Shown: positions 18,030-26,798, counted from the first letter of the stretch. The stretch is DNA of 64,000 nucleotides from Eubacterium sp. AF36-5BH (GCF_003460505.1 NZ_QTVG01000005.1:124001-188000), one strand, 5' to 3'. Numbers and translations: made by a program. Notes: a model not told the origin generated them from the sequence alone.

Positions 18030-18237
18030 TTATTTACTATTTTTATTTATTAAATTGTTATTTGTTATTACCGTTGCATAAAAAATGTTGTTTGCTATTT
18101 CTATTTGTGAAGTGATTATTTGTTATTACCATTGCATAAAAATGTTGTTTGTTATAACTATTACACAAAATAACTACTTAGTATTGCTAGTATTACTACA
18201 TAGAAGCGTTATTAGTTATTTCTATCACACAAAATTA
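18030..18237. repeat. Degenerate ~29-bp tandem repeat array (about seven units)
   Basis: Between two converging genes lies an array of imperfect units with period 28-30 bases. Boundaries by eye: 18030-18057, 18058-18087, 18088-18115, 18116-18144, 18145-18173, 18174-18208 (35 bases, with a small insertion) and 18209-18237. The clearest shared core is TTATTTGTTATTACC followed by RTTGCATAAAAATG. The units at 18058 and 18116 are nearly identical. The last unit runs into the stop codon of ylbJ. There are no unique spacers between units, so it is not a CRISPR. All reading frames hold stops, so it does not code. The function is unknown. Confidence 0.75.
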
Positions 18238-19167
18238 CAAATTATAGATAATTAAATATAAAATAGTAAAAAATAAACAACATTCTATTTTGCCTAAAAC
18301 ATAATATAACATAATTGATTTATCTTTTATTTGGGATAAGGATTGCATAAAAATAGAAATACCACCCAATATTATACATAGAAGCATAAAATATAATTTA
18401 TAAACATCCTCTAATTGACACTTTGTTATAAGAAAGCAACCGTTTGTAATTTCTAAAAATGAAATTGCTATATTTTTTTGAAAAAAAGTTAGTGGTATGA
18501 TATTGATTAACTGCGTTAATGCTGAAAAAAATATAACGTATGTACATAATGTCATTAGAGAAAAATATGTTTTTTTAATTATGTTTTCGTTTTTGGTTAA
18601 TGTGTTTATGCTTGTTTGAAAAGCGGGATAATGTGTTTCTCTAAAATTTAGAATTAATTTATTTAATATCCCGGTTATGATAGAAGGCAGAAAAACAAAC
18701 AAAACAATATGCAAAGTGGTAAGTTTAGTATCACCCAAAACTGGTAACGAACTTTTCAAACATGTGCATATTATATAATTTATAAGAAAAGAAATGCTTG
18801 TGTTATTACAAAAAGTTATAAGGTATTTCCCTTCGGCTTTTGAGATATTGCCCGACGAGACCATTTCTCCAATGACTTTTGCACCTATCGGATAGCCTGA
18901 CAAAAAGCCCACAAGTATAATGTAAGCACCATTTATTGTTACTTTGAAGAAAAAATTTAGTAATGGATACAAAAGTTTCCCGATGTAATAGCATAAACCT
19001 TTTTCGTACATATAATTAGTAATTAGTATGAAAGGTAATAGCGATGGAATTACAGAGTACAATGAAAGTATAATCCCTTTTTTTATACCTGCAGAAATTT
19101 CAACGGGAAAAGCTAAAGTTAAAGTTATGCATAGTGCACAAAATATTAATAAATATAATTTTTTCAT
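18235..19167 (-). CDS. ylbJ: YlbJ-family sporulation membrane protein
   Basis: A polytopic membrane protein of the YlbJ/nucleoside-recognition (Gate) domain family, linked to spore formation in Bacillus. The 310 residues are mostly hydrophobic with about eight possible helices. The conserved GFLSGYPIGAKVIGEM segment near 88-103 and the later FCNNTSISF element are characteristic. In Bacillus ylbJ lies next to coaD and points the same way; here it is on the opposite strand. The ribosome binding site is weak (AAAAGG). The 3' end touches the tandem repeat array. Confidence 0.85.
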   Translation of the reverse strand: MKKLYLLIFCALCITLTLAFPVEISAGIKKGIILSLYSVIPSLLPFILITNYMYEKGLCYYIGKLLYPLLNFFFKVTINGAYIILVGFLSGYPIGAKVIGEMVSSGNISKAEGKYLITFCNNTSISFLINYIICTCLKSSLPVLGDTKLTTLHIVLFVFLPSIITGILNKLILNFRETHYPAFQTSINTLTKNENIIKKTYFSLMTLCTYVIFFSALTQLINIIPLTFFQKNIAISFLEITNGCFLITKCQLEDVYKLYFMLLCIILGGISIFMQSLSQIKDKSIMLYYVLGKIECCLFFTILYLIIYNL

Positions 19168-19220
19168 AGGCCTTTTTTATTATAATATTATTTTGAAATA
19201 AATTATATTACTTTAATGTG

Positions 19221-19249
19221 TTGAAATTAAATGCAAAATACAATAAAAT
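19221..19249 (+). promoter_or_regulatory. Candidate promoter for the WalJ-like gene
   Basis: TTGAAA at 19221-19226, 17 bases, TAAAAT at 19244-19249. It lies 27 bases upstream of the start codon and is divergent from ylbJ. Confidence 0.55.
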
Positions 19250-19275
19250 GTATGGAGAAGAATTGAGGTATATAT

Positions 19276-20082
19276 ATGGAATTGTTTTCAATTTCCAGTA
19301 GCAGTAAAGGAAATTGTATTTTATTAGATAATAAAGAAACAACATTGATGATAGATGTTGGAATAAGTAGGAAAAGAGTTGCCGAAGGGTTTGAGCATTT
19401 TGGCAAAAATCCGGAAGATTTAGATGGAATATTAATTACTCATGAACATAGTGACCATATTAAAGGGTTGGGAGTATTTTTAAGAAAATATCATATTCCT
19501 GTTTATGCTACTGAAGATACAATAGACTATATTTTAAATAAATCATCCATTGGAGAAGTTGATAAAGAATTATTTTTTCCAATAGAAAAAAATAAAAGCT
19601 TTTACATAAAAAATACTAAAATATCACCGCTTCAAATTAGCCATGATGCTGTAGATCCTGTATGCTATAGGTTTGATGATGACTCTGTGGACAATTCATC
19701 AGGTGCCATAGTTACGGATTTAGGTACATATGATGGAAAGTTGGTTAATGGCTTACATGAGTTAGACAGTATTTTAGTGGAATCAAATCATGATGTGAGA
19801 ATGTTACAGATGGGCCCATATCCCTTTCGTTTGAAACAAAGAATATGGGGAACTAAAGGTCATTTGTCAAATGAAGCATGTGGTGATTTTCTTAATAAAA
19901 TCATTAATAAAAGAATGAAACATATTATTTTGGGTCATTTAAGTGGCGAAAATAATTATCCAGAATTAGCATTTCAGGCTGTAAAAAACGAGCTGAATTT
20001 TGCCAAGGCGGTAGAGGATGTAAATCAAATTGATTTAAAAGTTGCAAGTAGGTACGAACCTTCCTGCAATATTAAATTTTAA
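19276..20082 (+). CDS. MBL-fold metallo-hydrolase, YycJ/WalJ family
   Basis: A metallo-beta-lactamase-fold phosphodiesterase or nuclease. The family opening SISSSSKGNC is present, and the metal-binding motif HEHSDH is at residues 56-61. Further likely ligands are the Asp/His positions in ISHDAVDP, VTDLGTY and the C-terminal HLSGENN. At 268 residues it matches YycJ/WalJ, a 5'-3' exonuclease-like protein linked to mismatch repair and cell-wall homeostasis in Bacillus. Here it is not next to the walRK genes. A GAGGT site precedes the ATG. Confidence 0.85.
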   Translation: MELFSISSSSKGNCILLDNKETTLMIDVGISRKRVAEGFEHFGKNPEDLDGILITHEHSDHIKGLGVFLRKYHIPVYATEDTIDYILNKSSIGEVDKELFFPIEKNKSFYIKNTKISPLQISHDAVDPVCYRFDDDSVDNSSGAIVTDLGTYDGKLVNGLHELDSILVESNHDVRMLQMGPYPFRLKQRIWGTKGHLSNEACGDFLNKIINKRMKHIILGHLSGENNYPELAFQAVKNELNFAKAVEDVNQIDLKVASRYEPSCNIKF

Positions 20083-20114
20083 ATATATAATATCATAATT
20101 ACTAGGAGGAACTT

Positions 20115-20387
20115 ATGAAAAAGACAATTATTACAGTGGTAGGTAAAGACACAGTAGGCATTATAGCAGCGGTATGTTCATACTTAGCAGACAATAAAGT
20201 AAACATACTTGATATTTCTCAGACAATTGTTCAGGAATATTTTAACATGATGATGATTGTTGATTGTAATAACGCATCAAAGCCTGTGCATGAATTATCA
20301 GATGATTTAGAAAAAATCGGCGATGAAATCGGTGTTGTAATTAAAATGCAGCATGAAGATATTTTTAACAGTATGCACAGAATCTAG
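20115..20387 (+). CDS. ACT-domain protein (UPF0237)
   Basis: A 90-residue protein made of a single ACT domain, a small ligand-binding regulatory fold usually binding amino acids. The opening [20 protein letters not shown] has the typical pattern of these stand-alone ACT proteins. It follows an AGGAGG site and is 17 bases before the next gene, a DUF711 protein. The two are widely conserved as a pair, so a functional link is likely though not known. Confidence 0.9.
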   Translation: MKKTIITVVGKDTVGIIAAVCSYLADNKVNILDISQTIVQEYFNMMMIVDCNNASKPVHELSDDLEKIGDEIGVVIKMQHEDIFNSMHRI

Positions 20388-20404
20388 TTAATGGGAGAAA
20401 AAAC

Positions 20405-21769
20405 ATGATTAATAAATTTGAAGTTATTGAAACTAATAAAATGATTGACGATTACAATCTGGATGTAAGAACTATTACATTAGGTATTAGTCTTATGGAT
20501 TGTATTAGTAATGATTTAGAAACGTTAAATAATAATATTTATAATAAAATTAAAAAACTTGCAGGTAATTTAGTTCAAACAGGAGAAGATATCTCAAAAG
20601 AATACGGTATTCCTATTGTTAATAAAAGAATTTCCGTTACACCAATTGGTTTAGTTGGGGCAAGTGCCTGTAAGACACCTGATGATTTTGTGACTATTGC
20701 AAAAACATTAGACAAGGTAGCAAAGGAAGTTGGTGTTAATTTCCTTGGAGGATACACAGCATTAGTTAGCAAGGGTATGTCAAAGGCAGAAGAAAATCTT
20801 ATTAAATCTATACCAAAGGCTTTAGCTTGCACAGAACGTGTATGCAGTTCAGTTAATGTTGGTTCAACAAAAACAGGTATCAACATGGATGCTGTAAGAT
20901 TAATGGGAGAAATTGTTAAGGAAACAGCAGAAGAATCAAAAGAGGATGATTCATTAGGTTGTGCTAAACTTGTTGTTTTTTGTAATGCTCCTGACGACAA
21001 TCCTTTTATGGCAGGTGCTTTCCATGGTGTTACTGAAGCAGATGCAATTATTAATGTAGGTGTTTCAGGACCTGGCGTTGTAAGACATGCATTAAAGAAA
21101 GTTCGTGGAGAAAACTTCGAGGTTCTATGTGATACAATCAAAAAGACAGCTTTCAAGATTACAAGAGTTGGCCAGTTAGTTGCAAAGGAAGCTTCGAAGA
21201 GATTAAATGTTCCTTTTGGTATTATAGATTTATCTTTGGCACCTACACCTGCAATTGGTGATAGTGTGGCTGATATTTTAGAAGAAATTGGCTTACAGAG
21301 AGCCGGTGCACCTGGTACAACAGCAGCTCTTGCAATGTTAAACGATCAGGTTAAAAAAGGTGGCGTAATGGCATCTTCATATGTTGGCGGTTTAAGTGGT
21401 GCCTTTATTCCTGTAAGTGAAGATCAGGGTATGATTGATGCTGTAAAAGAAGGCGCTTTAACTATTGAAAAATTAGAAGCAATGACATGCGTATGCTCAG
21501 TTGGACTTGACATGATAGCAATTCCGGGAGATACAAAGGCTACAACAATTGCCGGTATTATTGCAGATGAATCAGCAATTGGTATGGTTAATGCTAAAAC
21601 AACAGCTGTAAGAATTATTCCTGTAATTGGAAAGGGAGTTGGAGAAACAGTAGAATTTGGTGGCTTACTTGGCTATGCACCTATAATGCCTGTAAATAAT
21701 TTCTCTTGCGATAATTTCATAAATAGAACAGGTCGTATTCCTGCACCAATTCATAGCTTTAAGAATTAA
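20405..21769 (+). CDS. DUF711/UPF0210 (PFL family) protein
   Basis: A 454-residue member of the UPF0210/DUF711 family, which is distantly related to glycyl-radical (PFL-like) enzymes in fold annotation but lacks a demonstrated reaction. Recognisable conserved stretches include [22 protein letters not shown] and the C-terminal [18 protein letters not shown]. It is cotranscribed with the upstream ACT-domain gene. The family is common in anaerobes. A strong two-way terminator follows. Confidence 0.88.
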   Translation: MINKFEVIETNKMIDDYNLDVRTITLGISLMDCISNDLETLNNNIYNKIKKLAGNLVQTGEDISKEYGIPIVNKRISVTPIGLVGASACKTPDDFVTIAKTLDKVAKEVGVNFLGGYTALVSKGMSKAEENLIKSIPKALACTERVCSSVNVGSTKTGINMDAVRLMGEIVKETAEESKEDDSLGCAKLVVFCNAPDDNPFMAGAFHGVTEADAIINVGVSGPGVVRHALKKVRGENFEVLCDTIKKTAFKITRVGQLVAKEASKRLNVPFGIIDLSLAPTPAIGDSVADILEEIGLQRAGAPGTTAALAMLNDQVKKGGVMASSYVGGLSGAFIPVSEDQGMIDAVKEGALTIEKLEAMTCVCSVGLDMIAIPGDTKATTIAGIIADESAIGMVNAKTTAVRIIPVIGKGVGETVEFGGLLGYAPIMPVNNFSCDNFINRTGRIPAPIHSFKN

Positions 21770-21854
21770 TATTATATTTGAATTTTATAATATATAGAAA
21801 ATATAGAGAAAAAAAGTTGGCTTATGTTTTCTATCAAATTTAATATAAGTACAA

Positions 21855-21897
21855 AAAAAGAAGATTATAAAACAATTGCTTTTATAATCTTCTTTTT
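21855..21897. terminator. Bidirectional terminator between the DUF711 gene and tmcAL
   Basis: A perfect 18-bp inverted repeat (AAAAAGAAGATTATAAAA at 21855-21872, its complement at 21880-21897) with A and T runs at the outer ends. It can stop transcription from both converging genes. Confidence 0.9.
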
Positions 21898-21962
21898 GTT
21901 GTTAATACAAGTGATGATTATTCTAAAAAGTTTATTCTAAATTATTTGTTTTAAATTACATA

Positions 21963-23180
21963 TTATAAAACAATAATTTTTCTTTGAAATTCCCTTGGAA
22001 TCTTCTTTTGGCATTTATTCATGTAAACTAATCGATATAAATCATCAGCCTGCAAGGATAAGTTTAACATCTTTTTTGTTAAACCTGATGAATAGTTGTA
22101 GTAGCTTGAAAATTTTCCAATTAAGTCTATGGATGCGTTCTTTTTTAATAATCTCATTAAAGATGAATCTCTGTTAAAACCTAAAACTCTTGCATAGAAA
22201 ACATAGCCGTTGGAAATAAAGGAATTTACGTCTTCCTGCTTAATGTTAAGTGCAATATGCATTAAAACTCTTGATAATCCGGCATAAGTATAATTTTTTG
22301 ATTGTAAATCTTTTATAAATTCTTCTACATTACAAAAATTATATTTCAAATTATTGATTCGATTGCTTAAATCTTCGTTTATATCATAATAAACAGTAAA
22401 ATCTTCTTCGGTTAAAAGTTTGTAAGCAAGTATTTGACTAAAATCATTTAGTTCCAAATAATTGTTACCATATAAATTATTACAGTTTGAAGGAATCAGG
22501 CTTTCAATGGAATTACCTGATGCTATTTCATTTCTTATACCTGTTGCAGAAGCAAAAGTTGTGTTAGTCTTTTTAGAATTGTATCCTGCACCCATTCTTT
22601 TTATGGCAACCGGTTTGATACTTGAATTTAATCTTTTAATAGCCTTTAAATATTCAATAGCAAGAATATTATTAGGTTTGTTAAGAAGATTATCCAATTC
22701 ATCAAATTGTAAAATATTATTTTCTAAACAATAATCTGTAAGAGCTTTGGCTCTTGATTTTGGAAAAGAATATCCGTTTTTTAAATATAATGACAGCATA
22801 TTTTTGAAATCATCAGGCTCGTTTAAAAGAATACTTACGATTTTAGGTAAAACTTTTATGTTGTCAGTTTCGCAGCCGAAACACAAATAGTCCACACAAT
22901 CTAAACTGTCCAAAAGTTTAACTGCTGATGCTGCGAAAGTTTCTGCAGAAGCAGTTGCATAGCAACATGGAAGTTCTAAAACAACATCTGCACCATTTCT
23001 CAATGCTGCTTTGGTGCGAAGGGATTTGTCATAAAAAGCAGGCATCCCCCTTTGAACATAATTGCCACTGCAAACTATAATGGCATTTTCGGCACCTGTA
23101 ATTTTTTTAGCTTTTTCTATTAAATATTTATGTCCGTTGTGAAACGGATTGAATTCTGCTATAATTCCCATTGTTTTCAT
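21963..23180 (-). CDS. tmcAL: tRNA(Met) cytidine acetate ligase (YlbM/TmcAL)
   Basis: Makes N4-acetylcytidine at the wobble position of elongator tRNA-Met using acetate and ATP. The start IIAEFNPFHNGH contains the nucleotidyltransferase HxGH-type motif at residues 14-17. VCSGNYVQRG, DVVLELP and the cysteine-containing LCFGCETD are family features. At 405 residues it has normal length. It is directly divergent from pta; acetate, one of its substrates, is the product of the neighbouring Pta-AckA pathway. In Bacillus ylbM precedes ylbN and rpmF, an order partly preserved here. Confidence 0.92.
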   Translation of the reverse strand: MKTMGIIAEFNPFHNGHKYLIEKAKKITGAENAIIVCSGNYVQRGMPAFYDKSLRTKAALRNGADVVLELPCCYATASAETFAASAVKLLDSLDCVDYLCFGCETDNIKVLPKIVSILLNEPDDFKNMLSLYLKNGYSFPKSRAKALTDYCLENNILQFDELDNLLNKPNNILAIEYLKAIKRLNSSIKPVAIKRMGAGYNSKKTNTTFASATGIRNEIASGNSIESLIPSNCNNLYGNNYLELNDFSQILAYKLLTEEDFTVYYDINEDLSNRINNLKYNFCNVEEFIKDLQSKNYTYAGLSRVLMHIALNIKQEDVNSFISNGYVFYARVLGFNRDSSLMRLLKKNASIDLIGKFSSYYNYSSGLTKKMLNLSLQADDLYRLVYMNKCQKKIPREFQRKIIVL

Positions 23181-23254
23181 ATATTATCACCTCACAAGTG
23201 GACATTTTATCATTATTGCACCAATCTTTCAACAAATTAGGGCACTTTTAGGTG

Positions 23255-23283
23255 TTGTTTAAAATTTATGCTTATACTATAAT
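23255..23283 (+). promoter_or_regulatory. Candidate promoter for pta
   Basis: TTGTTT at 23255-23260, 17 bases, then a perfect TATAAT at 23278-23283, 41 bases upstream of the pta ATG. Confidence 0.6.
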
Positions 23284-23323
23284 AAATAATGGATTGGAGA
23301 ATAATTTTTAGAAGGAGAAAAAT

Positions 23324-24319
23324 ATGGGCTTTATTGAAGAGTTAAAAGAAAAAGCAAGAAAGAACAGAAAAAAGATTGTATTACCGGAAGGAATGGACAA
23401 ACGTACATACGAGGCTGCTGAACAAATTATAAAAGAAGATTTTGCGGACATTATAATTTTAGCAACTGACGAAGAATTAGAAACATATGGAAGTGGTTAT
23501 AACATTGAGGGTGCTACGATAATTAATCCTTTAAATTATGAAAAAACAAAGGAGTATGCTGAAGGTTTTTATGAGTTAAGAAAAGCAAAAGGAATGACAC
23601 AACCCCAGGCTTTAGCCATGGTTGTTAGTGATCATATGTATTTTGCATGTATGATGGTTAAATGTGGAGATGCAGACGGCGTAGTATCAGGTGCGTGCCA
23701 CTCATCAGCTAACACACTTAGACCTTCACTTCAGATTATAAAGACAAAACCTGGTAGCAAGTTAGTATCAGCATTTTTTGTAGTTTGTGTAAAGAATAAA
23801 GATATGGGAGCTAATGGTGTATTTGTTATGGGAGATTGTGGTCTGAATCAGAATCCTAACCCAACACAGCTTGCAGATATTGCTGCAAGTAGTGCAGAGT
23901 CATTTGAATATTTAGTTGGTAAAAAGGCGAGAGTAGCAATGTTATCACATTCTTCATACGGAAGTGCTGCTCATAACGATGTGGATAAAGTTGTTGAAGC
24001 AACAGCTATTGCAAAGAAAGAATATCCACAGTTCTTAATAGATGGCGAATTGCAGACAGATGCAGCTTTAATTCCTGAAATTGCAGAATTTAAAGCACCG
24101 GGAAGTCCTGTTGCAGGAAAAGCTAATGTTTTGGTTTTCCCTGATTTGGATGCAGGAAATATCGGTTATAAATTATTACAGAGATTAGGTGGTGCAGAAG
24201 CTTACGGACCATTATGTCAGGGAATTGCAAAACCTATTAATGACTTATCAAGAGGTTGTAGTGCAATGGATATTGTTGGTGTAGTGGCAATTACAGCAGT
24301 TCAGGCACAAATAGTTTAA
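23324..24319 (+). CDS. pta: Phosphate acetyltransferase
   Basis: Converts acetyl-CoA and phosphate to acetyl phosphate, the first step of acetate formation with ATP yield. The 331 residues correspond to the short, catalytic-domain-only Pta. Family segments visible are KIVLPEGMDKRTYEAA, GDADGVVSGACHSSANTLRP and the C-terminal FPDLDAGNIGYKLLQRLGGAEAYGP (in parts). AGAAGGAG precedes the ATG. AckA is the next gene but a terminator hairpin lies between them. Confidence 0.95.
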   Translation: MGFIEELKEKARKNRKKIVLPEGMDKRTYEAAEQIIKEDFADIIILATDEELETYGSGYNIEGATIINPLNYEKTKEYAEGFYELRKAKGMTQPQALAMVVSDHMYFACMMVKCGDADGVVSGACHSSANTLRPSLQIIKTKPGSKLVSAFFVVCVKNKDMGANGVFVMGDCGLNQNPNPTQLADIAASSAESFEYLVGKKARVAMLSHSSYGSAAHNDVDKVVEATAIAKKEYPQFLIDGELQTDAALIPEIAEFKAPGSPVAGKANVLVFPDLDAGNIGYKLLQRLGGAEAYGPLCQGIAKPINDLSRGCSAMDIVGVVAITAVQAQIV

Positions 24320-24367
24320 TTTTTATTTGAAAAATCTTTTGAATTTGATATTATAATATATGTATTT

Positions 24368-24402
24368 ATTAGCTTGTATTTTTTAATACAAGCTAATTTT
24401 TA
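24368..24402 (+). terminator. Terminator between pta and ackA
   Basis: A perfect 13-bp stem (ATTAGCTTGTATT at 24368-24380, complement at 24385-24397) with a T-only loop and a T tail to 24401. Confidence 0.8.
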
Positions 24403-24453
24403 GGATATCAGGAAATATAATTATATTTAAAACAATTTATATGGGAGGAACAA

Positions 24454-25647
24454 ATGGAAGTATTAGTTATAAATTGTGGAAGCTCATCACTTAAATTTCA
24501 GTTAATTGATTCAGAAAAAGAGCATGTTTTAGCTAAAGGTTTATGTGAGAGAATAGGAATTGATAAAAGTTCTATTACATACCAGAGCGATAAATGTGAG
24601 AAAATGACTAAAGAAGTTGACATGCCTACTCACAATGAAGCAATCAATGCTGTTATATCTGCTTTAACAGATGAAAAAACAGGTGTTATAAATGATATGA
24701 GCGAAGTTAAGGCTGTTGGTCATAGAGTTGTTCATGGTGGAGAATATTTTTCATCTTCAGCTATTGTTGATGAAGATGTTCTTGAAAAGATTGAAAAGTG
24801 CAATTATTTAGCACCTCTTCATAATCCGGCAAATGTAATTGGAATTAAGGCGTGTATGAAGATAATGAAAGATACACCAAACGTTGTTGTGTTTGATACA
24901 GCCTTTCATCAGACTATGCCAGAAGAAGCATATTTATATGGTATTCCAAGAGAATATTATGAAAAACATAAGATAAGACGTTATGGTTTCCATGGTACTT
25001 CGCATAGTTATGTATCAAAGAGAGTTGCTCAAATTATAAATAAGCCTGTAGAAGAACTTAAAACAATTGTTTGCCATTTGGGAAACGGTGCAAGTATTTG
25101 TGCAGTAGATGGGGGAAAGTCGGTTGATACAAGTATGGGACTTACACCCCTTGCAGGAGTTATGATGGGTACAAGATCAGGTGATATTGATCCCGGAATT
25201 TTAGAAGTATTAGCTAAAATGGAAAACAAAGATGTATCGGAAATAACTAATATTCTTAATAAAAAATCAGGTGTTTCCGGCTTGTCACAGGTTTCAAGTG
25301 ACTTCAGAGATATAACTAAAGCTATTGAAGAAGGCAATACAGTTGCAAAATCAGCCCTTGATGCTTACATTAGAACTGTTGTAAGATTTGTTGGTGCTTA
25401 TGTTGCCGTTATGAATGGCGTTGATACAATTGTATTTACAGCAGGTGTTGGCGAAAATAACAGTGCAGTAAGAGCAGGAGTTGTAAAGCATCTTAAATAT
25501 TTAGGTGTAGAGTTAGATGAAGAAGCTAATAAGATAAGAGGTGAAGAGAAACTTATCTCAACTGCAGACTCAAAAGTTAAAGTTTATGTAGTGCCAACTA
25601 ATGAAGAATTAGCTATTGCAAGAGAAACAGTAGAACTTGTTAAGTAA
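24454..25647 (+). CDS. ackA: Acetate kinase
   Basis: Transfers phosphate from acetyl phosphate to ADP, giving acetate and ATP. Motifs: VLVINCGSSSLKFQL at the start, GHRVVHGG, HLGNGAS and the GTRSGDIDP segment. These are the phosphate and adenosine sites of the ASKHA fold. 397 residues is the usual length. GGGAGG precedes the ATG. No clear promoter was identified in the 52 bases between the pta terminator and this gene, so expression may depend on read-through or an unseen promoter. Confidence 0.96.
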   Translation: MEVLVINCGSSSLKFQLIDSEKEHVLAKGLCERIGIDKSSITYQSDKCEKMTKEVDMPTHNEAINAVISALTDEKTGVINDMSEVKAVGHRVVHGGEYFSSSAIVDEDVLEKIEKCNYLAPLHNPANVIGIKACMKIMKDTPNVVVFDTAFHQTMPEEAYLYGIPREYYEKHKIRRYGFHGTSHSYVSKRVAQIINKPVEELKTIVCHLGNGASICAVDGGKSVDTSMGLTPLAGVMMGTRSGDIDPGILEVLAKMENKDVSEITNILNKKSGVSGLSQVSSDFRDITKAIEEGNTVAKSALDAYIRTVVRFVGAYVAVMNGVDTIVFTAGVGENNSAVRAGVVKHLKYLGVELDEEANKIRGEEKLISTADSKVKVYVVPTNEELAIARETVELVK

Positions 25648-25650
25648 AGC

Positions 25651-25696
25651 AATTTTGTAAGATATAAGCGTTTTCTAAGCTTGTTATTACAAAATT
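25651..25696 (+). terminator. Hairpin after ackA
   Basis: AATTTTGTAA (25651-25660) pairs with TTACAAAATT (25687-25696), and an inner six-pair stem lies at 25664-25684. There is no T tail after it, so it is either a weak terminator or an mRNA 3' stabiliser. Confidence 0.5.
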
Positions 25697-25739
25697 AAAC
25701 ATAAAACAATTCTTAAATTATATAAAAAAATAATGACGC

Positions 25740-25768
25740 TTGACAAATATATGATGGGTATGTATAAT
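25740..25768 (+). promoter_or_regulatory. Consensus sigma-A promoter for yceD-rpmF
   Basis: TTGACA at 25740-25745 and TATAAT at 25763-25768 with exactly 17 bases between: a perfect consensus promoter, 30 bases before the yceD start. It fits high expression of the L32 ribosomal protein gene behind it. Confidence 0.88.
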
Positions 25769-25797
25769 TGTTTAGGTGTCTTTGAAGAAGGAATATT

Positions 25798-26322
25798 ATG
25801 ATAATTGATTTATATGAACTTCTACAGGAAGAAGACGGGGAGAAAGTTTTTTCTCCAACTTATGAAAATGAAAAGTTTAAAACTAAAAGAGAATCATATC
25901 CTGTAACGAATTGTGAAATAAAGTTTATCTTTCATAATGATGGCAAGAAACACATTTCTTTTACATCAAAGGGGTATGTTACTTTAGCAATTCCTTGTAA
26001 TAAGTGTTTAGAACCTGTGGATTACAAAATTAATATTGATAGTTTCAAGGACTTAGATTTGAATAAAACATCTGAACAACGTATAGCAGATCTGGATGAA
26101 ACTAATTATCTGGATGGTACAAAAATTGATTCAGAGGTATTTATTAATAACGAGATTCTGGTTAATTTTCCTATGAAAGTTCTTTGCAGTGAAAACTGTA
26201 AGGGAATTTGTAATAGATGCGGCGCAAATCTCAATTTGAGATCCTGTAATTGCGAAGACGCAAAACCAGGAACGGGAATGTCGAAAATATTAGATGTTTT
26301 TAATCAGTTTAAGGAGGTGTAA
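25798..26322 (+). CDS. yceD: YceD/DUF177 family protein
   Basis: A DUF177 protein, the family encoded next to rpmF across bacteria and plants and linked to rRNA or ribosome assembly. Cysteine pairs CNKC (near residue 63) and the C-terminal cluster with CSENC, CNRC and CNC suggest metal binding. 174 residues is the normal length. The last codons of the gene contain the AAGGAGG ribosome binding site for rpmF, which starts three bases after the stop, so the two are translationally coupled. Confidence 0.9.
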   Translation: MIIDLYELLQEEDGEKVFSPTYENEKFKTKRESYPVTNCEIKFIFHNDGKKHISFTSKGYVTLAIPCNKCLEPVDYKINIDSFKDLDLNKTSEQRIADLDETNYLDGTKIDSEVFINNEILVNFPMKVLCSENCKGICNRCGANLNLRSCNCEDAKPGTGMSKILDVFNQFKEV

Positions 26323-26325
26323 ACC

Positions 26326-26505
26326 ATGTCTATCTGTCCAAAGAACAAATCTTCAAAAGGAAGAAGAGATAAGAGAAGAGCAAACTGGAAGATGTCAGCT
26401 CCAAACCTTGTAAAGTGCAGCAAGTGTGGAACATTAATGATGCCACATAGAGTATGCAAGGCATGTGGAAGCTACAACAAAAAAGAAATAGTTTCAGTTG
26501 ACTAA
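26326..26505 (+). CDS. rpmF: 50S ribosomal protein L32
   Basis: A 59-residue ribosomal protein read directly from the sequence. It begins MSICPKNKSSKGRRDKRRAN, the standard L32 opening (with Ile-Cys in place of Val). Four cysteines at residues 31, 34, 44 and 47 (CSKC and CKAC) form a zinc ribbon, so this is the zinc-binding form. AAGGAGG overlaps the end of yceD. A strong terminator follows, so yceD-rpmF is a closed two-gene unit. Confidence 0.97.
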   Translation: MSICPKNKSSKGRRDKRRANWKMSAPNLVKCSKCGTLMMPHRVCKACGSYNKKEIVSVD

Positions 26506-26511
26506 TTATAA

Positions 26512-26551
26512 AAATAAGACTTTGTGAGTTTTCACAGAGTCTTATTTTTTG
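26512..26551 (+). terminator. Terminator after rpmF
   Basis: AATAAGACT...TGTGA pairs with TCACA..AGTCTTATT around a short loop, followed by six T (26545-26550). Confidence 0.88.
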
Positions 26552-26741
26552 TGGCAAAAGCCTGGCAGGTCATATTGTGCTTGCATGAAATAACATTTGC
26601 CTGGAGCAAGGACATCAAAAAGCTATGCTTTGAAATATCTGTTAGATATAATCCAGTAGGGGGTAGCGTTCGTTTGTAATAGAAAATTGAATACTGAACA
26701 TTGCTATATAGCTTGTATAGTATTCTTTTGGTATATGTTTC
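26552..26741 (+). other. Non-coding stretch between rpmF and plsX
   Basis: About 290 bases separate rpmF from plsX; once the rpmF terminator and the plsX promoter are taken out, roughly 190 remain. I found no credible small gene. GCCTGG occurs twice (about 26570 and 26609), and a small perfect hairpin TATCT-GTT-AGATA is at about 26636. I could not recognise a riboswitch, a FapR operator or a known small RNA. Confidence 0.4.
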
Positions 26742-26770
26742 TTGATTTTATTAGGATTTTTTAGTATATT
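26742..26770 (+). promoter_or_regulatory. Candidate promoter for plsX-acpP
   Basis: TTGATT at 26742-26747, 17 bases, TATATT at 26765-26770, 29 bases upstream of the plsX ATG. Confidence 0.65.
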
Positions 26771-26798
26771 ATCATTATGCGCAAAAGGAGGACTATAT

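Noticed and set aside
18030-18237. CRISPR array
   Set aside because: Units of about 29 bases follow one another directly with no unique spacers, units are degenerate, and no cas gene is present.
20575-21156. A 193-residue open frame on the - strand
   Set aside because: Lies wholly inside the DUF711 gene, shows no family motif and has no ribosome binding site; it is a shadow of the coding strand.
26552-26798. FapR operator before plsX
   Set aside because: No palindrome resembling the FapR site is present near the plsX promoter.
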